Source of the DNA: Nostocales cyanobacterium LEGE 11386 | GTDB taxonomy: Bacteria > Cyanobacteriota > Cyanobacteriia > Cyanobacteriales > Nostocaceae | Assembly: GCA_015207155.1 (NCBI GenBank) | Contig: JADEXK010000004.1 | Coordinates: forward strand, 81,789-145,788 | Reading direction: 5' to 3' | DNA length: 64,000 bases | Shown here: positions 43,627-53,828 of the stretch, piece by piece | How positions within the stretch are numbered: position 1 is the first letter of the stretch | Layout: the number at the start of each line of letters is the position of its first letter | Notes under the pieces: model-generated | What the model was told of the DNA's origin: nothing | Database searches by the model: none | Seen by the model: only the letters and a program-made list of their open reading frames with translations | Translations under genes and position numbers: made by a program

Positions 43627-44994
43627 ATGACAGGCAAAAACGCAAGACATAATGCATTTCTACGGCTAGTGTCTAGTAATGGGGCAGCTTCTGGGTCAGA
43701 ATCTCGCTACTCGCTGCTTACCAGTAAAGAGGTAGTAATTGGACGCGACCCCACCTGCCAAGTTGTCTTGGATGCCATGATGTATCGGATGGTATCTCGC
43801 CGTCATGCTGTGGTTCGTCCCCTCTCCTCATCTCTAGATAGCAAATTTAGCTGGGTACTTTGTGATTTGAATAGTGCTAATGGCACTTTTTTAAATGGAA
43901 AACGATTATCTGCATGTCAGGAATTGCACGCAGGCGATCGCATTTCTCTAGGTGCTGATGGGCCGCAATTTATTTTCGAGTATGACTTGATCTCGCAACC
44001 TACGGTAATGACAAACCAAGTCAAACCACTGCCATCAGCGAAAAATCACCACGGACACACCCATTTAAAACAGCCAGATTCAGTTAGCTTCACGCAACTT
44101 TTTCCCATTATTTCCACAGGTAAAGATTTAACTCGCAAAGCTTATCTCGTACCGGGAATACTCACAGTGATATTTGTGGTGCTGATGTTTGCTACAGTAG
44201 GTCAGCCCCAAACTAATCAGGTAATAGTAGCGACTTATATAGCATCTGCTGCTTACTATTTTGTTTACCAACTTTGCGGTAAACAAAAGCCTTGGTGGGT
44301 ATTAATGGGTGCAGCATTGAGTACAACACTGATTTTGCTCAGTCCCCTGTTGGATTTATTTATCTTTGTGTTTCGCGTCATCCTACCTGGGAACTTGCCC
44401 TCACCTCAAGAACCTACCACCTTTACAGAATTGCTGGTGCGGATGTTTTTTGGTGCTGGGTTAATGGAAGAACTACTCAAAGCGTTACCTTTAATTGGGG
44501 CATATTACATTGGCCGGGGATTACCTTCACCTTGGCGGGAACGCATAGGTATTTGGGAACCTCTAGATGGTATTCTCCTGGGAACAGCTTCTGCTGTGGG
44601 CTTCACCTTGCTGGAAACTTTGGGACAGTATGTGCCAAATATTACACAACAGGTGGGCATTGGGGCGGCTGGTCAATTGGCAGGGTTTCAACTACTAATT
44701 CCGCGAATTTTAGGCTCTGTAGCTGGACATATGGCTTACAGTGGCTACCTAGGTTATTTTATCGGGTTGGCTGTACTTAAACCCCGGATGAGTTGGCAGA
44801 TTCTTTCTATTGGTTATCTTAGTGCCTCTGCACTCCACGCTTTGTGGAACGCTACAGGATCTATCAATGCTTTACTGTTAGTGGTTGTTGGGGTGTTATC
44901 TTACGCCTTTTTGATGGCAGCTATTCTCAAGGCACGGGTGTTGTCACCGACGCGATCGCAAAACTTTGCTACTCGCTTTATTGGGCCTAAATAA
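43627..44994 (+). CDS. FHA domain - PrsW-type intramembrane protease
   Basis: A 455-residue protein. Residues 25-115 form an FHA phosphothreonine-binding domain (VIGRDPTCQVVLD, SRRHAVV, LNSANGTFLNGKRL). Residues 175-440 carry eight or so membrane segments with the PrsW motifs: MEELLKALP (about 280), EPLDGILLGTASAVGFTLLET (about 313) and the histidines in SVAGHMAYSG and ALHALWNATG. PrsW proteases cut membrane proteins such as anti-sigma factors. An FHA fusion implies recruitment by Ser/Thr phosphorylation. An FHA-CHAT protein and a PP2C phosphatase follow within 6 kb. Confidence 0.87.
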   Translation: MTGKNARHNAFLRLVSSNGAASGSESRYSLLTSKEVVIGRDPTCQVVLDAMMYRMVSRRHAVVRPLSSSLDSKFSWVLCDLNSANGTFLNGKRLSACQELHAGDRISLGADGPQFIFEYDLISQPTVMTNQVKPLPSAKNHHGHTHLKQPDSVSFTQLFPIISTGKDLTRKAYLVPGILTVIFVVLMFATVGQPQTNQVIVATYIASAAYYFVYQLCGKQKPWWVLMGAALSTTLILLSPLLDLFIFVFRVILPGNLPSPQEPTTFTELLVRMFFGAGLMEELLKALPLIGAYYIGRGLPSPWRERIGIWEPLDGILLGTASAVGFTLLETLGQYVPNITQQVGIGAAGQLAGFQLLIPRILGSVAGHMAYSGYLGYFIGLAVLKPRMSWQILSIGYLSASALHALWNATGSINALLLVVVGVLSYAFLMAAILKARVLSPTRSQNFATRFIGPK

Positions 44995-45437
44995 GTAATG
45001 GGAGTTAATCAGTCAAAAGGCAAAAGTCAAAAGATCAGAATTGATTGCCAAAATTTCCTGATCTCTTGTTTGTACCAAGTTGCAAAAGTTAGTCTTGTTT
45101 AGAATCAAAGTTTCTACTGGACTGGCTTTTGAGCAAAAAATCCAATTAAATCCAGCTTGGAATTATACAATATTTTGCCTTTTACTTTTTTACTAGATTT
45201 TTATTATGTGGTGCTAGGCTAGCTGTGGCAAATGGCAATTTTGTTTTATATCTTCAGATAGATAGAGATATTATCGCCATCACTCTATGGTTAGATTATT
45301 ATGGAGTATTTATGTCTCAAAAATAACAACAATTCTCAAATTTACAACATAAACATTATTTGCAAGTCTGCAAACAAAAATACTTACAACCTGAATTGAA
45401 ATAAAGTTTAGAGAGCGACAAAAATCACAGATTAAAA
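44995..45437. other. Non-coding gap between convergent genes
   Basis: There are 443 bases between two genes that point towards each other. No ORF, no recognisable repeat; a terminator is expected but I cannot place one with confidence. Confidence 0.4.
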
Positions 45438-46076
45438 TTAGTCTTGAGACTGAGAACGGTTTAATTGCTTGAAAGCATAGTAAGCGATCGCTACACTCAC
45501 CTTTGCTTGCTCAATTTCTGATAGAGTTTTCCAGTCTCGGTTTTCAATATTATTAACTATTGATTTCACGTCTTGCGATTCGCTGCTACGCATAGCATAA
45601 GCAAAGGGACGGGCTAAAACAAACAAATCCTCTGCACCCCAAGTAGGTAATACAGCTTGTACACACTGCACCAGTTGTTCGCCCATAGATTTTTGAGAAG
45701 TAAAAATTTCCGCAGCTTTATGAGCGATCGCACTGAGCCAGCCTTGGGGTACACCATGAGCAAAAGTTGTATGTAAAGTCAACTGAAGATTTTCTACAAC
45801 TGATTGATTTACTTCACAAATGTCATGCGAACAAGTAGAAACCTGAGACCATAGGCTGTCTAGTTGTTCATAAAAAGCTGGTGATTTGCTAGTCAGTTCC
45901 TCATCTAGCCAATCCTGCGTGGCAAACTGCCGTTCTAGTTCGTCAAAATACGCTTCTGAATCCTCATCAGCCGGATTCCAAGGATAAGGGGCGTCATCTG
46001 GTGCTAGTAACACCTCTAATAACTCTAATTCGACCTGAGATAGGAAAGTATCTGAACTGTTGTTTTTGTTAGTCAT
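45438..46076 (-). CDS. Conserved cyanobacterial hypothetical protein
   Basis: A 212-residue soluble protein with an acidic N-terminal third (DDAPYPWNPADEDSEAYFDEL) and a helical remainder (SAIAHKAAEIFTSQ, LFVLARPFAYAMRSS, VSVAIAYYAFKQLNRS). No named domain. It lies in the same orientation as the CHAT-FHA and PP2C genes and 370 bases downstream of the former. It may belong to the same signalling group, but that is only from position. Confidence 0.7.
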   Translation of the reverse strand: MTNKNNSSDTFLSQVELELLEVLLAPDDAPYPWNPADEDSEAYFDELERQFATQDWLDEELTSKSPAFYEQLDSLWSQVSTCSHDICEVNQSVVENLQLTLHTTFAHGVPQGWLSAIAHKAAEIFTSQKSMGEQLVQCVQAVLPTWGAEDLFVLARPFAYAMRSSESQDVKSIVNNIENRDWKTLSEIEQAKVSVAIAYYAFKQLNRSQSQD

Positions 46077-46242
46077 TTGTTGCCTCCTGATGAATTATTT
46101 AGCAGTATTGACAGCTACAACTGTCTGATTTAGATTTCCGTAAAAAATTGATTTTGTCTAACGATAAATATAGTTTTTTGATGATGGAACTAGCTAATAA
46201 GTAGTCGTGCAAAATAAATTATCTAGCCAGGAAAGGGGACAG

Positions 46243-46312
46243 GTGACAGTTGAGCCAGCGCGGTCTTGGGGGTCTCCCCCATGAGCGACTGGCGAACCCG
46301 AAGGGTGACAGT
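46243..46312. repeat. Palindromic interspersed repeat
   Basis: A stretch in the gap 46077-46447 with GGGGGTCTCCCCC at its centre (a 13-base palindrome), flanked by GACAGGTGACAG-like text and AACCCGAAGGGTGACAG. The rest of the gap has no gene. Confidence 0.6.
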
Positions 46313-46447
46313 ATGAGAATACAGCGATTTCATTCGTGTGGAAAAATGGCTAAATATTTATGCGTAGGTACTTAAAATTTGATTTTTTACTAGTGATTAG
46401 GGTATTGGCCATGGGAAAAAATCTTTTGTTCCTTGTCTCCTCACTCC

Positions 46448-48028
46448 TTAGGTATCTTCAATCACAAATTGCCAAATTTCACCTCTAGAACTTCCAAACT
46501 TTAACTGCATTCCCGATTGTAAGGGTACTTCCTCACGGAGGATTTGTTGCCAACCATTGGGGCCTAACCACCAGGTTGTGCCGTAAGTTGAGAAATCTTG
46601 TAAGTAATAAGTTCTCACTGAAGTAGTACCAGTGAGAGTATTTCGACATAAAATTTCGGCGTGACGCTTGGAAACCGAAGGTTCTGGGATGACAATATCA
46701 TTATCTTTCGTGCGGCCGATGCGGGTGACACCAGAGCGCAAAAACCAGGTTTGTCCTGCTGGTGAAAGTGATCGCAAACAGGCTATGGGAATTTGGGAAT
46801 TTAGATGAGGGATACCAGTCTCTGGTAGTTCTGTAATTCCTTCTTCAAAACTCTTAATGAGTTCACCGTCAAAATCTGGATGCAGATAAAGAACAGGCAA
46901 AGTCCAAGCTGGTTGATTGAACTTATATAGTGTTAACAGTTCTTGTCTAGCTTCAGCTACGGCTTCATCAATTGGTTTACGCGATCGCAAAGCTTCGGTA
47001 AAGGCTTGAATAAAACTATAACTTTCGTGATCAGCAATCTGGTCACGCATAGCTAAAACAGCAGGCACACCATGACGAATTAATACTTCTGCCAAACTAC
47101 TAGCAGGGATAGCCTGATGATTAATAGCAGCTGGTTGTGCGCCCCAACAAGCATTAAAAACCGCCAATTTTAAACCACTACGGGTTAATGCTTGTGCTAA
47201 TTCTATACCGTTGAGGGTCATGCCAGGGTGCAAAAAGAATAATCCTCCGTCTGGGCCTGGCAGTCCGTGACCAGCATAAAAAAAGACATTATATGCCTTG
47301 GTTTCTAATTCTTGAATTAACTTATGTGGAGTAGGTTGCAGGAGTGTATTCACTGTACAGTGTGCATATGCCTGAGAATTGCTACCCACCTGGCTAAAAC
47401 TGGCAAGAGTTCGTTCAAGGATAGCAGCTTCTCGTTCTAATTGTAGGTTCTGATCATGTCCTAAAACTAGCAGAATATTTAAAGCCTGGTCAGATCGCAA
47501 ATATGGCAGAGGCTCAACTTCGCTAGTAGTACGACTAAATAGCAAATCGGGCGAGAGGGACATTGCTGGTTGGCCAGGCTCGCGTTGCATGATTTCCCAA
47601 GGTAGGGCGATCAAATCCGGGTCACGGATTTCTAGTCGAAAGCGCAAACGTGTATCCTGTCCCATAGCCATACCGCGACTGCGTTCGAGACTACCGAGAA
47701 TCGGCCCATCGAAAACCCAATGCCACAGATTCATCCCCAAGTATTGCATCAGGCGACTAGTGTAACCGGTTGTCTGTCCTGAAGGGGGTGAAACCAAGTT
47801 GATGGAGAGTGGGTTTACTTGCCCTGGCTGCAAGCCTGGAGAAATATTTAAGCCACTATGACCAGCAAACATTTGCTGCCATTCTTGCCAAACTTGAGTA
47901 AGTTCAACAGGCCATACACAGTCATGCAAAACATAACCACTGGGATAGGGAGCCTTGACCACCCAAATGGCGAAGTTGTTTGTGCCAGTATTGATGAGAC
48001 GGGCGATCGCCAAGTTCAGGGATGGCAT
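46448..48028 (-). CDS. CHAT caspase-like domain - FHA domain protein
   Basis: A 526-residue protein. Residues 1-385 hold a CHAT domain: predicted catalytic His in VFFYAGHGLPG (about 252) and Cys in AVFNACWGAQP (about 292), with LEIRDPDLIALPWEIM typical of the N-terminal part. Residues 420-520 are an FHA domain (TRIGRTKDNDIVIPEPSVSKRHAEI, shortened; DFSTYGTTW). CHAT domains are cysteine proteases related to caspases and separase. FHA couples this one to phosphothreonine signals. It lies just downstream of the PP2C gene on the same strand. Confidence 0.88.
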   Translation of the reverse strand: MPSLNLAIARLINTGTNNFAIWVVKAPYPSGYVLHDCVWPVELTQVWQEWQQMFAGHSGLNISPGLQPGQVNPLSINLVSPPSGQTTGYTSRLMQYLGMNLWHWVFDGPILGSLERSRGMAMGQDTRLRFRLEIRDPDLIALPWEIMQREPGQPAMSLSPDLLFSRTTSEVEPLPYLRSDQALNILLVLGHDQNLQLEREAAILERTLASFSQVGSNSQAYAHCTVNTLLQPTPHKLIQELETKAYNVFFYAGHGLPGPDGGLFFLHPGMTLNGIELAQALTRSGLKLAVFNACWGAQPAAINHQAIPASSLAEVLIRHGVPAVLAMRDQIADHESYSFIQAFTEALRSRKPIDEAVAEARQELLTLYKFNQPAWTLPVLYLHPDFDGELIKSFEEGITELPETGIPHLNSQIPIACLRSLSPAGQTWFLRSGVTRIGRTKDNDIVIPEPSVSKRHAEILCRNTLTGTTSVRTYYLQDFSTYGTTWWLGPNGWQQILREEVPLQSGMQLKFGSSRGEIWQFVIEDT

Positions 48029-48317
48029 GGATTCACTAAACTAAAAGGTAGTAATAATTAATTGCCAATAACAATTTTCCTCTAGTAAAGGGTTTGGCTG
48101 GCGAGTGTTTCATCTGGGTGTTACTTACCTGTATTATTTCAGGTTTTTATCAGTTTCCGCAAGCAGGCTGCCGCCAATGGGGAGCAGGGGAGCAGGGGAT
48201 AAAATATAATTTCTTACTCAGCACTGTGTATTGAGTTTATGACGCAAGCAACGCTTTAGGAGATGAGTCCTCTACTTAAATTTGGCGTAAGCCTGATTGA
48301 GCAAGTCATGTCTTTGA

Positions 48318-50546
48318 TTAAAGAATCTCAGTGTCTTTAGACCTGAGAGTGTCAATTTGTGCATTTGGTGTTTGTGGAACCTGATCACATGGACTGGTAT
48401 CGCTGGCTTGTAGAACCTTTACTTGATTTTGCAGTTGAGAGAGTTGAATCCATACTGCTTTTTGAGCAGGGTTGACTGTTGGGTTGGGCGGATCTTGATT
48501 TGGACACAGCCGCAGATGCACCAATAAATCCCCAGCAGCAGGTTGGGGATTGGGTTTTGTCTCAATAACTTGCCAAAAACTGCCTGGGGGGAAAGTTTCT
48601 TGATTGTTCAGGGCAATTTCTTGGTTGGTTTGAATCACCCATCCAGAATCGAGGTTAGCTAGCGATCGCAGGGCGACTGGGTTTGTCACAGTTGATGGTA
48701 CATTTGTCGTGGGAATCAAATCTGATGGCGATCGCAGTCGCATCATTAAATATCCGAGGGAACCAGCTGCGATCGCTAATAGCAACGGCACTATGAAATT
48801 TAACGGCAGTTGAGTTATTTTGGTAGGTTGGTTTTCGGGAACTACTTGCGTTTTTTGGTTGGGGCTGCTATCTAGTAGTGTTGGTTGTAAGCCTCTAGTT
48901 ACAGCAGTTGCCGCTTTGATGGCAGAAATATCGGGAATAACTGCTTTGAGGCTGGATTCTGGTTCACAATATTTGACTTGATAATGTATTAATGCCAATG
49001 TGACATTATCATGTCCGTTTTTAATGTTGGCGATTTCCACTAATTTGTCAGCAACGTTGACTATATTATCTTCACCATGAAGAATTGGTAAAATCTCTGT
49101 TTCCCAATAATCCTCCACACGGTCAAAATCACTCAAGCCATCGGATGTGAGCAGGAAAATTCCATCTTCATCAAGGACAAACCGTTGGGAGGTGGGATGT
49201 AATGAGTTGCTAGAACTCATGCCTAAGGCTTGCACAAGAGAGCCAGCACCACTTTGTTGCACAGCTTCCCGGTAGATAGCATAGCCTAGTCTGACCTCCC
49301 GCGAAGCTACATCATCATCCAGGGTAACTTGATAACAACCGTGGCGGGTAATCCAGTAGGCACGACTATCACCGACGTGAGTAATATACATTTCATGGGC
49401 CATAGGCAACGCCATCACCAAGGTTGTGCCCATCCGTTGCCGTCCCTGCCGATTTTCGTTGTCATTGCGCTGGCTAATTTTGTCATTAGCAAGTGCTACT
49501 GCCGAGTCTAAGTCACTGAGTAGGAGTGAAGGTTCTATGTGGTCATAGGGAACCTTTGTGAGTTGCTGTACTTGCTGCTGAATTGTTTCAATCGCTAAAT
49601 TCGATGCAACATTGCCTCCTTGATGTCCGCCAATGCCGTCACAGACAATGGCTAAGGCTGAGGCCTGTGGTGGTTTGCTCACAACTGTACCACTAGCCGG
49701 GTAACAGGCATCTTCGTTGCGTTGACGACTTGGCCCAGTGTCTGTTTTCGTAACTATTTTAATTGTCGGAGTTTGCGATCGCCCTAATTCTGCCAGTCCT
49801 TGATCTAAAACTGCTATAAGTACTTCTGGTGAATTAATTTCTCCCTGAATCAGCAGGTTGCTAACTTGGTGCATAAATTCAGCGATCGCTGGTTGGGAAT
49901 CTGGCTGTAATTGTCGCCAAAATTCACCTAATTGGGGTAATTCCGGGGCTGTTGAGGAGTCAAAACGCAATTCTAACAAGCGAACTAATGACCCTTCTAC
50001 TCGTAATAAATGAGGAGCAATTAAGCTAGAAACTACGCCCTCACTCTTCAAAGGTTGCCACAGATGAGCTATCTGCCATAGCCAATTAAGTTGACGCATT
50101 GAAGTGGCATGACGCCAAGCAGTGGTTAACTGACTACATAGCTGCACTTGTGGAACTGAACTATCTGCGTACAAGGGCGGCTGTTCTAAAAGTAAAATTT
50201 CTTTGTGAGATTGCCCCTCAGCGATGGGCAGCACTCCATATACCTGTGGTACGTTTAAGCTATAGGGAATTAGTCTCAAATAAGCTTTGATACCCTGTAA
50301 ATGATCTGATTCAGGCGCTTGGGGTAGTAATCCCGGCTTAGTATCTAAAACAACTGATTTATTGATGACTAAATAGCGATCGGCTAATCTTTCTCCAGGG
50401 CTACCCACATTCAGATTATCTCCCACAGCCCAGAGGTAACGTTTGGGCAGAGGTGTAGAGCATCGCTGGCAAAACTTGTGAGTTAGGGGATTAGCAGCCA
50501 GACAAGCTTCATTTGGGCAGTAGAGCGTTGCCGCATCATTTTCCAT
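48318..50546 (-). CDS. PP2C-type Ser/Thr phosphatase with zinc ribbon and membrane segment
   Basis: A 742-residue protein. Residues 9-33 form a zinc-ribbon-like motif (CPNEACLAANPLTHKFCQRC). Residues 60-255 are an unassigned helical domain. Residues 270-520 are a PP2C phosphatase with the metal-site motifs SRQRNEDA, CDGIGGHQGG, HVGDSRAYW, LLTSDGLSD and GHDNVT. A membrane helix follows at about 578-598 (FIVPLLLAIAAGSLGYLM) with an extracytoplasmic tail. It should dephosphorylate proteins modified by Ser/Thr kinases, the signal read by the neighbouring FHA proteins. Confidence 0.88.
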   Translation of the reverse strand: MENDAATLYCPNEACLAANPLTHKFCQRCSTPLPKRYLWAVGDNLNVGSPGERLADRYLVINKSVVLDTKPGLLPQAPESDHLQGIKAYLRLIPYSLNVPQVYGVLPIAEGQSHKEILLLEQPPLYADSSVPQVQLCSQLTTAWRHATSMRQLNWLWQIAHLWQPLKSEGVVSSLIAPHLLRVEGSLVRLLELRFDSSTAPELPQLGEFWRQLQPDSQPAIAEFMHQVSNLLIQGEINSPEVLIAVLDQGLAELGRSQTPTIKIVTKTDTGPSRQRNEDACYPASGTVVSKPPQASALAIVCDGIGGHQGGNVASNLAIETIQQQVQQLTKVPYDHIEPSLLLSDLDSAVALANDKISQRNDNENRQGRQRMGTTLVMALPMAHEMYITHVGDSRAYWITRHGCYQVTLDDDVASREVRLGYAIYREAVQQSGAGSLVQALGMSSSNSLHPTSQRFVLDEDGIFLLTSDGLSDFDRVEDYWETEILPILHGEDNIVNVADKLVEIANIKNGHDNVTLALIHYQVKYCEPESSLKAVIPDISAIKAATAVTRGLQPTLLDSSPNQKTQVVPENQPTKITQLPLNFIVPLLLAIAAGSLGYLMMRLRSPSDLIPTTNVPSTVTNPVALRSLANLDSGWVIQTNQEIALNNQETFPPGSFWQVIETKPNPQPAAGDLLVHLRLCPNQDPPNPTVNPAQKAVWIQLSQLQNQVKVLQASDTSPCDQVPQTPNAQIDTLRSKDTEIL

Positions 50547-51568
50547 AGTGTTCGCAGTAATCAGCGATTGGCAATTTTTTCAACAGCATTGGTAGCGGCA
50601 ATCTAAACCGCTTTTGTTTCTTGAACTCGACATATCCAATTTTGGATCATGATTCTAACTGGCAGATACTAGCGCCTGTTAATCATCAATATAATTTAAT
50701 GATGCAAAGAACATACTCCTTAAGAACCCTACAGCCTCATGATAGCCTCTATTCCTGTGTGACTCTCCCTTGCTAAAGGCGGCTAACTCTCACTCTGTCA
50801 CCAAAGCATAACCCAGGTAAATCTATGCTGTGGGATTTTAGTGATTACCCCATCACCAAGAGGCAGATGATGTTGGTATTTCTTGAGTTTATAAGTTGGC
50901 TAGCATCAATTAACCTTAATTAAGAATTAAGATAGCTGATAGTTAAGCAACTCTAGCCTTTACTTCTGGGTGATAAATATTTGATTTGATTCAGCATTTT
51001 CCCAGTTGATAACAATCATAAATTTTGATTTTTGATAGTGGATTATAGATTATTCACCAAATTTAAGGATTTGCCTGGTCAAATTCTTAAGAATTTAATA
51101 TATTGTCAATTTTTAGATTGTTCAATCCTAAATCTACAATTCTTCTGCCCCTCTGTCCTTCTAGATTGCAAGTGCTGTAGACGCTTCTGCGGCTGACCGC
51201 AGGGTGGAGCCACTGCGATGAGGCAGTCCGCAGAAGAGGGGGTTTTCCCTAGGAGGAACTGCCGTAAAGCCTTTACGGGCTTACGGGCATAGCTGCGCTT
51301 ACCAAAGCGTGCCGTAGGCATTACCCGAAGGGTCTTAGAGTCTCACGCCACTTCCTACCCTGCGGGAGGGCGTTCCGCCTACAACGGAGTGGCTCCCCGC
51401 CGCAGGATGCGCGCAGCGCTGTAGTGGAGCATCTGGCGTTGCTGAGTGAAGCATTGGGCATTGGGCGTAGGGAGAAAGCGGCTGAGGGGCTGAGGAGAAA
51501 AAACTTATATTATTACTCTCCCCTGCTCCCCCGCTCCCCTCCCCTAGTCACCAGTTCCTCTTTGGTGG
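50547..51568. other. Long gap with repeat mosaic
   Basis: About 1 kb without a credible gene. 50547-51170 is AT-rich and featureless to me. 51180-51425 is a dense GC-rich mosaic of short palindromes (for example TAAAGCCTTTACGGGCTTA and GCTGCGCTTACCAAAGCG) of the same family as at 3475-3530 and 53155-53205. The ORFs that can be read at 51106-51321 and 51424-51618 are formed by this mosaic. Confidence 0.5.
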
Positions 51569-51928
51569 CTACTTATTTTCGTCAACTGCAACTTGGGGGA
51601 GTCCCATGCTGTAGTTAGTGACGCGAGCCGAGAGATTGTAGCTGATTTCACCTTTTTGCAGGAGCGATCGCAGATAATGCTCTAAGTCTGACCCAATGCG
51701 GCGTAAGTTGTAATCTGTGAGATCTTGACCACTAGATGCTTCTACTAGTTCATCAAACTGGCGATAAACTTTTTGCAAGGCATCTTCGTTCCAATTGAAT
51801 TCGTTGTCTGGGTCAATATCCAACGTTAAAACCTGATTACTAGGAACCAGTTCGCCATCCCGATCAATTTCTGCCGCGAAAATGCGAACATGACGGGTTG
51901 TGGACTTGAGGAGAATGGGATTGTCCAT
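51569..51928 (-). CDS. ndhM: NAD(P)H-quinone oxidoreductase subunit M
   Basis: A 119-residue protein matching the cyanobacterial/plastid NDH-1 subunit [16 protein letters not shown] near the start, [13 protein letters not shown] and [23 protein letters not shown]. NdhM is a stromal/cytoplasmic-side peripheral subunit of the photosynthetic NDH-1 complex needed for its stability. Single gene between two repeat-rich gaps. Confidence 0.93.
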   Translation of the reverse strand: MDNPILLKSTTRHVRIFAAEIDRDGELVPSNQVLTLDIDPDNEFNWNEDALQKVYRQFDELVEASSGQDLTDYNLRRIGSDLEHYLRSLLQKGEISYNLSARVTNYSMGLPQVAVDENK

Positions 51929-52137
51929 AGCAGGGTGTAAAGTTTGGGTTAATTACGCTGAAATCATTGTAAACGCTATGCCTGGGCATTCATGCCCATT
52001 AATTACTAGCTTTGAGCGTAACCGTACTTTTATGCTGCCACAAGGATTGGGTAGTGGTCACTTGTGAAGGAATTACTCACCTACCGTAATGCTTAGATAA
52101 ATCTGTTAAGTAGAACAGGGTAAATAATTAAAGGTTT

Positions 52138-52188
52138 GTAGTGAGAACTTTAGTTCTCAAATCAGGACTAAAGTCCTGACTACGAACT
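52138..52188. repeat. Double-hairpin interspersed repeat
   Basis: Two adjacent short palindromes (GAGAACTTTAGTTCTC and AGGACTAAAGTCCT) lie within outer arms GTAGTGAG and CTGACTACG-like text, upstream of the small gene at 52777. The rest of the gap 51929-52776 is AT-rich. A 64-codon ORF at 52257-52451 is not supported by any feature. Confidence 0.7.
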
Positions 52189-52776
52189 GAATTTCAACAT
52201 CTTTACATTACTTTACATAGTTTGGTTTTTTCCAGTCGTTCTACTTAGTCGAAGTTTTGATCATCTTTCAGAACCAAAATTTGACTTTTCAGCAATTTCT
52301 TCATCAACATCTCCTGAATTCTCATTATGAAAAAAACGTACATCAAGTAATTTTACGTAATTATGGTACAACTACCTCTAGCTTTAATAAAAGCAAAAAA
52401 AATCAGCAATTTCACTTACGTACAAACACTAAATTTTCAGTAAAAACTTAAACTATTCTTGACTTGAAGATAAAGTTAATGTAAAAACCTTTAAAAAGCT
52501 TGAACAAGTTCTTACAGAAACTTTATTGTATAGAATCTTAAAAACTGAATAATAGTGATGGTTTGCCTAAAACGCATCTAGCACTAGAAGTCACCACTTT
52601 AGCTTGTGAAGTCTAGCGAGAAAAAAACACAGGAGAGTGAATATGGAATACAACTGTTATGGATTGAAGAAAGATTGTTAATTCCAGGACTGTAAATTCA
52701 AAAAAATATAAAGGATTTTGGCTGGGGATATAGTTCCTCGCCTTGATGACCACTAAGTAAAGCAATCCTCAAAACT

Positions 52777-53058
52777 ATGAACTCGAAAGCATTACCACGC
52801 CAGATAAATAATATTGAAGTAGGTGTTTATGAATGCGAAATACATCTCAAATTCCGGTTGATTGAGGAAAAAACTCTGTTGGGCGATCGCGAGCAACTTT
52901 TACAGGTGCTGCTGGACGCTCTGACCGAAGGATCTGATGAGTTTCTGGAGACGCTGCAAGCATCTGTCAAGGCGCAAGAAGTGTCTGAGTTCAAAGCCTC
53001 ACCTCAAATGCGGCGTCAACTGATGCGCTTACGCAATGCTGTTGACAATAGTCAATAG
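52777..53058 (+). CDS. Small conserved cyanobacterial protein, possibly heterocyst-related regulator
   Basis: A 93-residue soluble protein (INNIEVGVYECEIHLKFRLIEE, shortened; then LGDREQLLQVLLDALTEGSDEFLETL and a basic C-terminal helix RRQLMRLRN). I recall very similar sequences annotated as a small family of heterocyst differentiation regulators in Nostoc (Npun_R1517 type), but I cannot verify this. It is preceded by an 850-base gap. Single gene. Confidence 0.6.
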   Translation: MNSKALPRQINNIEVGVYECEIHLKFRLIEEKTLLGDREQLLQVLLDALTEGSDEFLETLQASVKAQEVSEFKASPQMRRQLMRLRNAVDNSQ

Positions 53059-53651
53059 AGAAAAAACTAAAGCTGTAATTTAAAACTGCATATACTAGAA
53101 AAAATGAAAAAGGGTTTAGGGTCTAGGGTCTAGTATTTTTTACTCAGCACGGGCTTTACGCCCCGCTACCGCTCTAAGCGCAGCTATACCCGTAGGGCTT
53201 TACAGGAAGGAAGCACTTTTTTACAGGTGGGCTTGTATAACCTTATCCCAAGGCGACAAGCTACGTTTTTTGCTCCCCTTTGAAAAGCCAAAAAAGCATC
53301 TACAGTAGCCCTCACCTTTGACACTACTGAGATAATGGGGTGTCTACTGATAGATTAGCTTAACGGTTTTTGTTAAATCTTTGATTCTTCCAACATCTGG
53401 GAAACAAGTGATAGCTTAAGTTTTCAGTAAGCCCTAGTTAGTTTATACCTAAATTTGGCTTTCAAGTTACGTGAGTTCGACAAGTGGAAAATACCCCTCT
53501 CCAAACCTCTACCCTTGCAGGAGAGAGGCTTTGAAACCTTCAACAAGAAGAAGAAGTTTGGAGTCAGGAGATAAGAGTCAAAAGACGATGGGTATTTAAT
53601 ATCACTTCTTCCGTCTTCCGTCTTCCCTCTGACTTCGTTGAAAACCAGGGA

Positions 53652-53714
53652 GATTTTTGCCCATCTGGGTGTCACAGAGGGGTTGGGGTGAGGTTCATCG
53701 AATTCACGTTAAAG
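53652..53714. repeat. Interspersed repeat, copy 2
   Basis: The counterpart of 41637-41700 (GCCCATCTGGGTGTCACA, TTCATCGAATTCACGTTAA). The gap 53059-53828 also holds a GC-rich mosaic at 53155-53205 and the phrase CTTCCCTCTGACTTCGTTGA near 53620, which recurs near 62800. No gene. Confidence 0.8.
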
Positions 53715-53828
53715 TTGGATAAATTGGGGTAAGAGTAGATTCAAAAATCGCCATAGGTGATAAACCTATGGCTAATAGCTAAAGTCCTCTCAAGAAAACT
53801 TTCCCAGCACAGCGTCAGTGGGAGAGTG

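Noticed and set aside
51106..51618. ORFs in the repeat mosaic before ndhM
   Set aside because: They are produced by palindromic interspersed repeats on both strands and overlap each other or ndhM.
52257..52451. 64-codon ORF in the gap before the small conserved gene
   Set aside because: AT-rich, no homology recalled and no ribosome site; left as non-coding.
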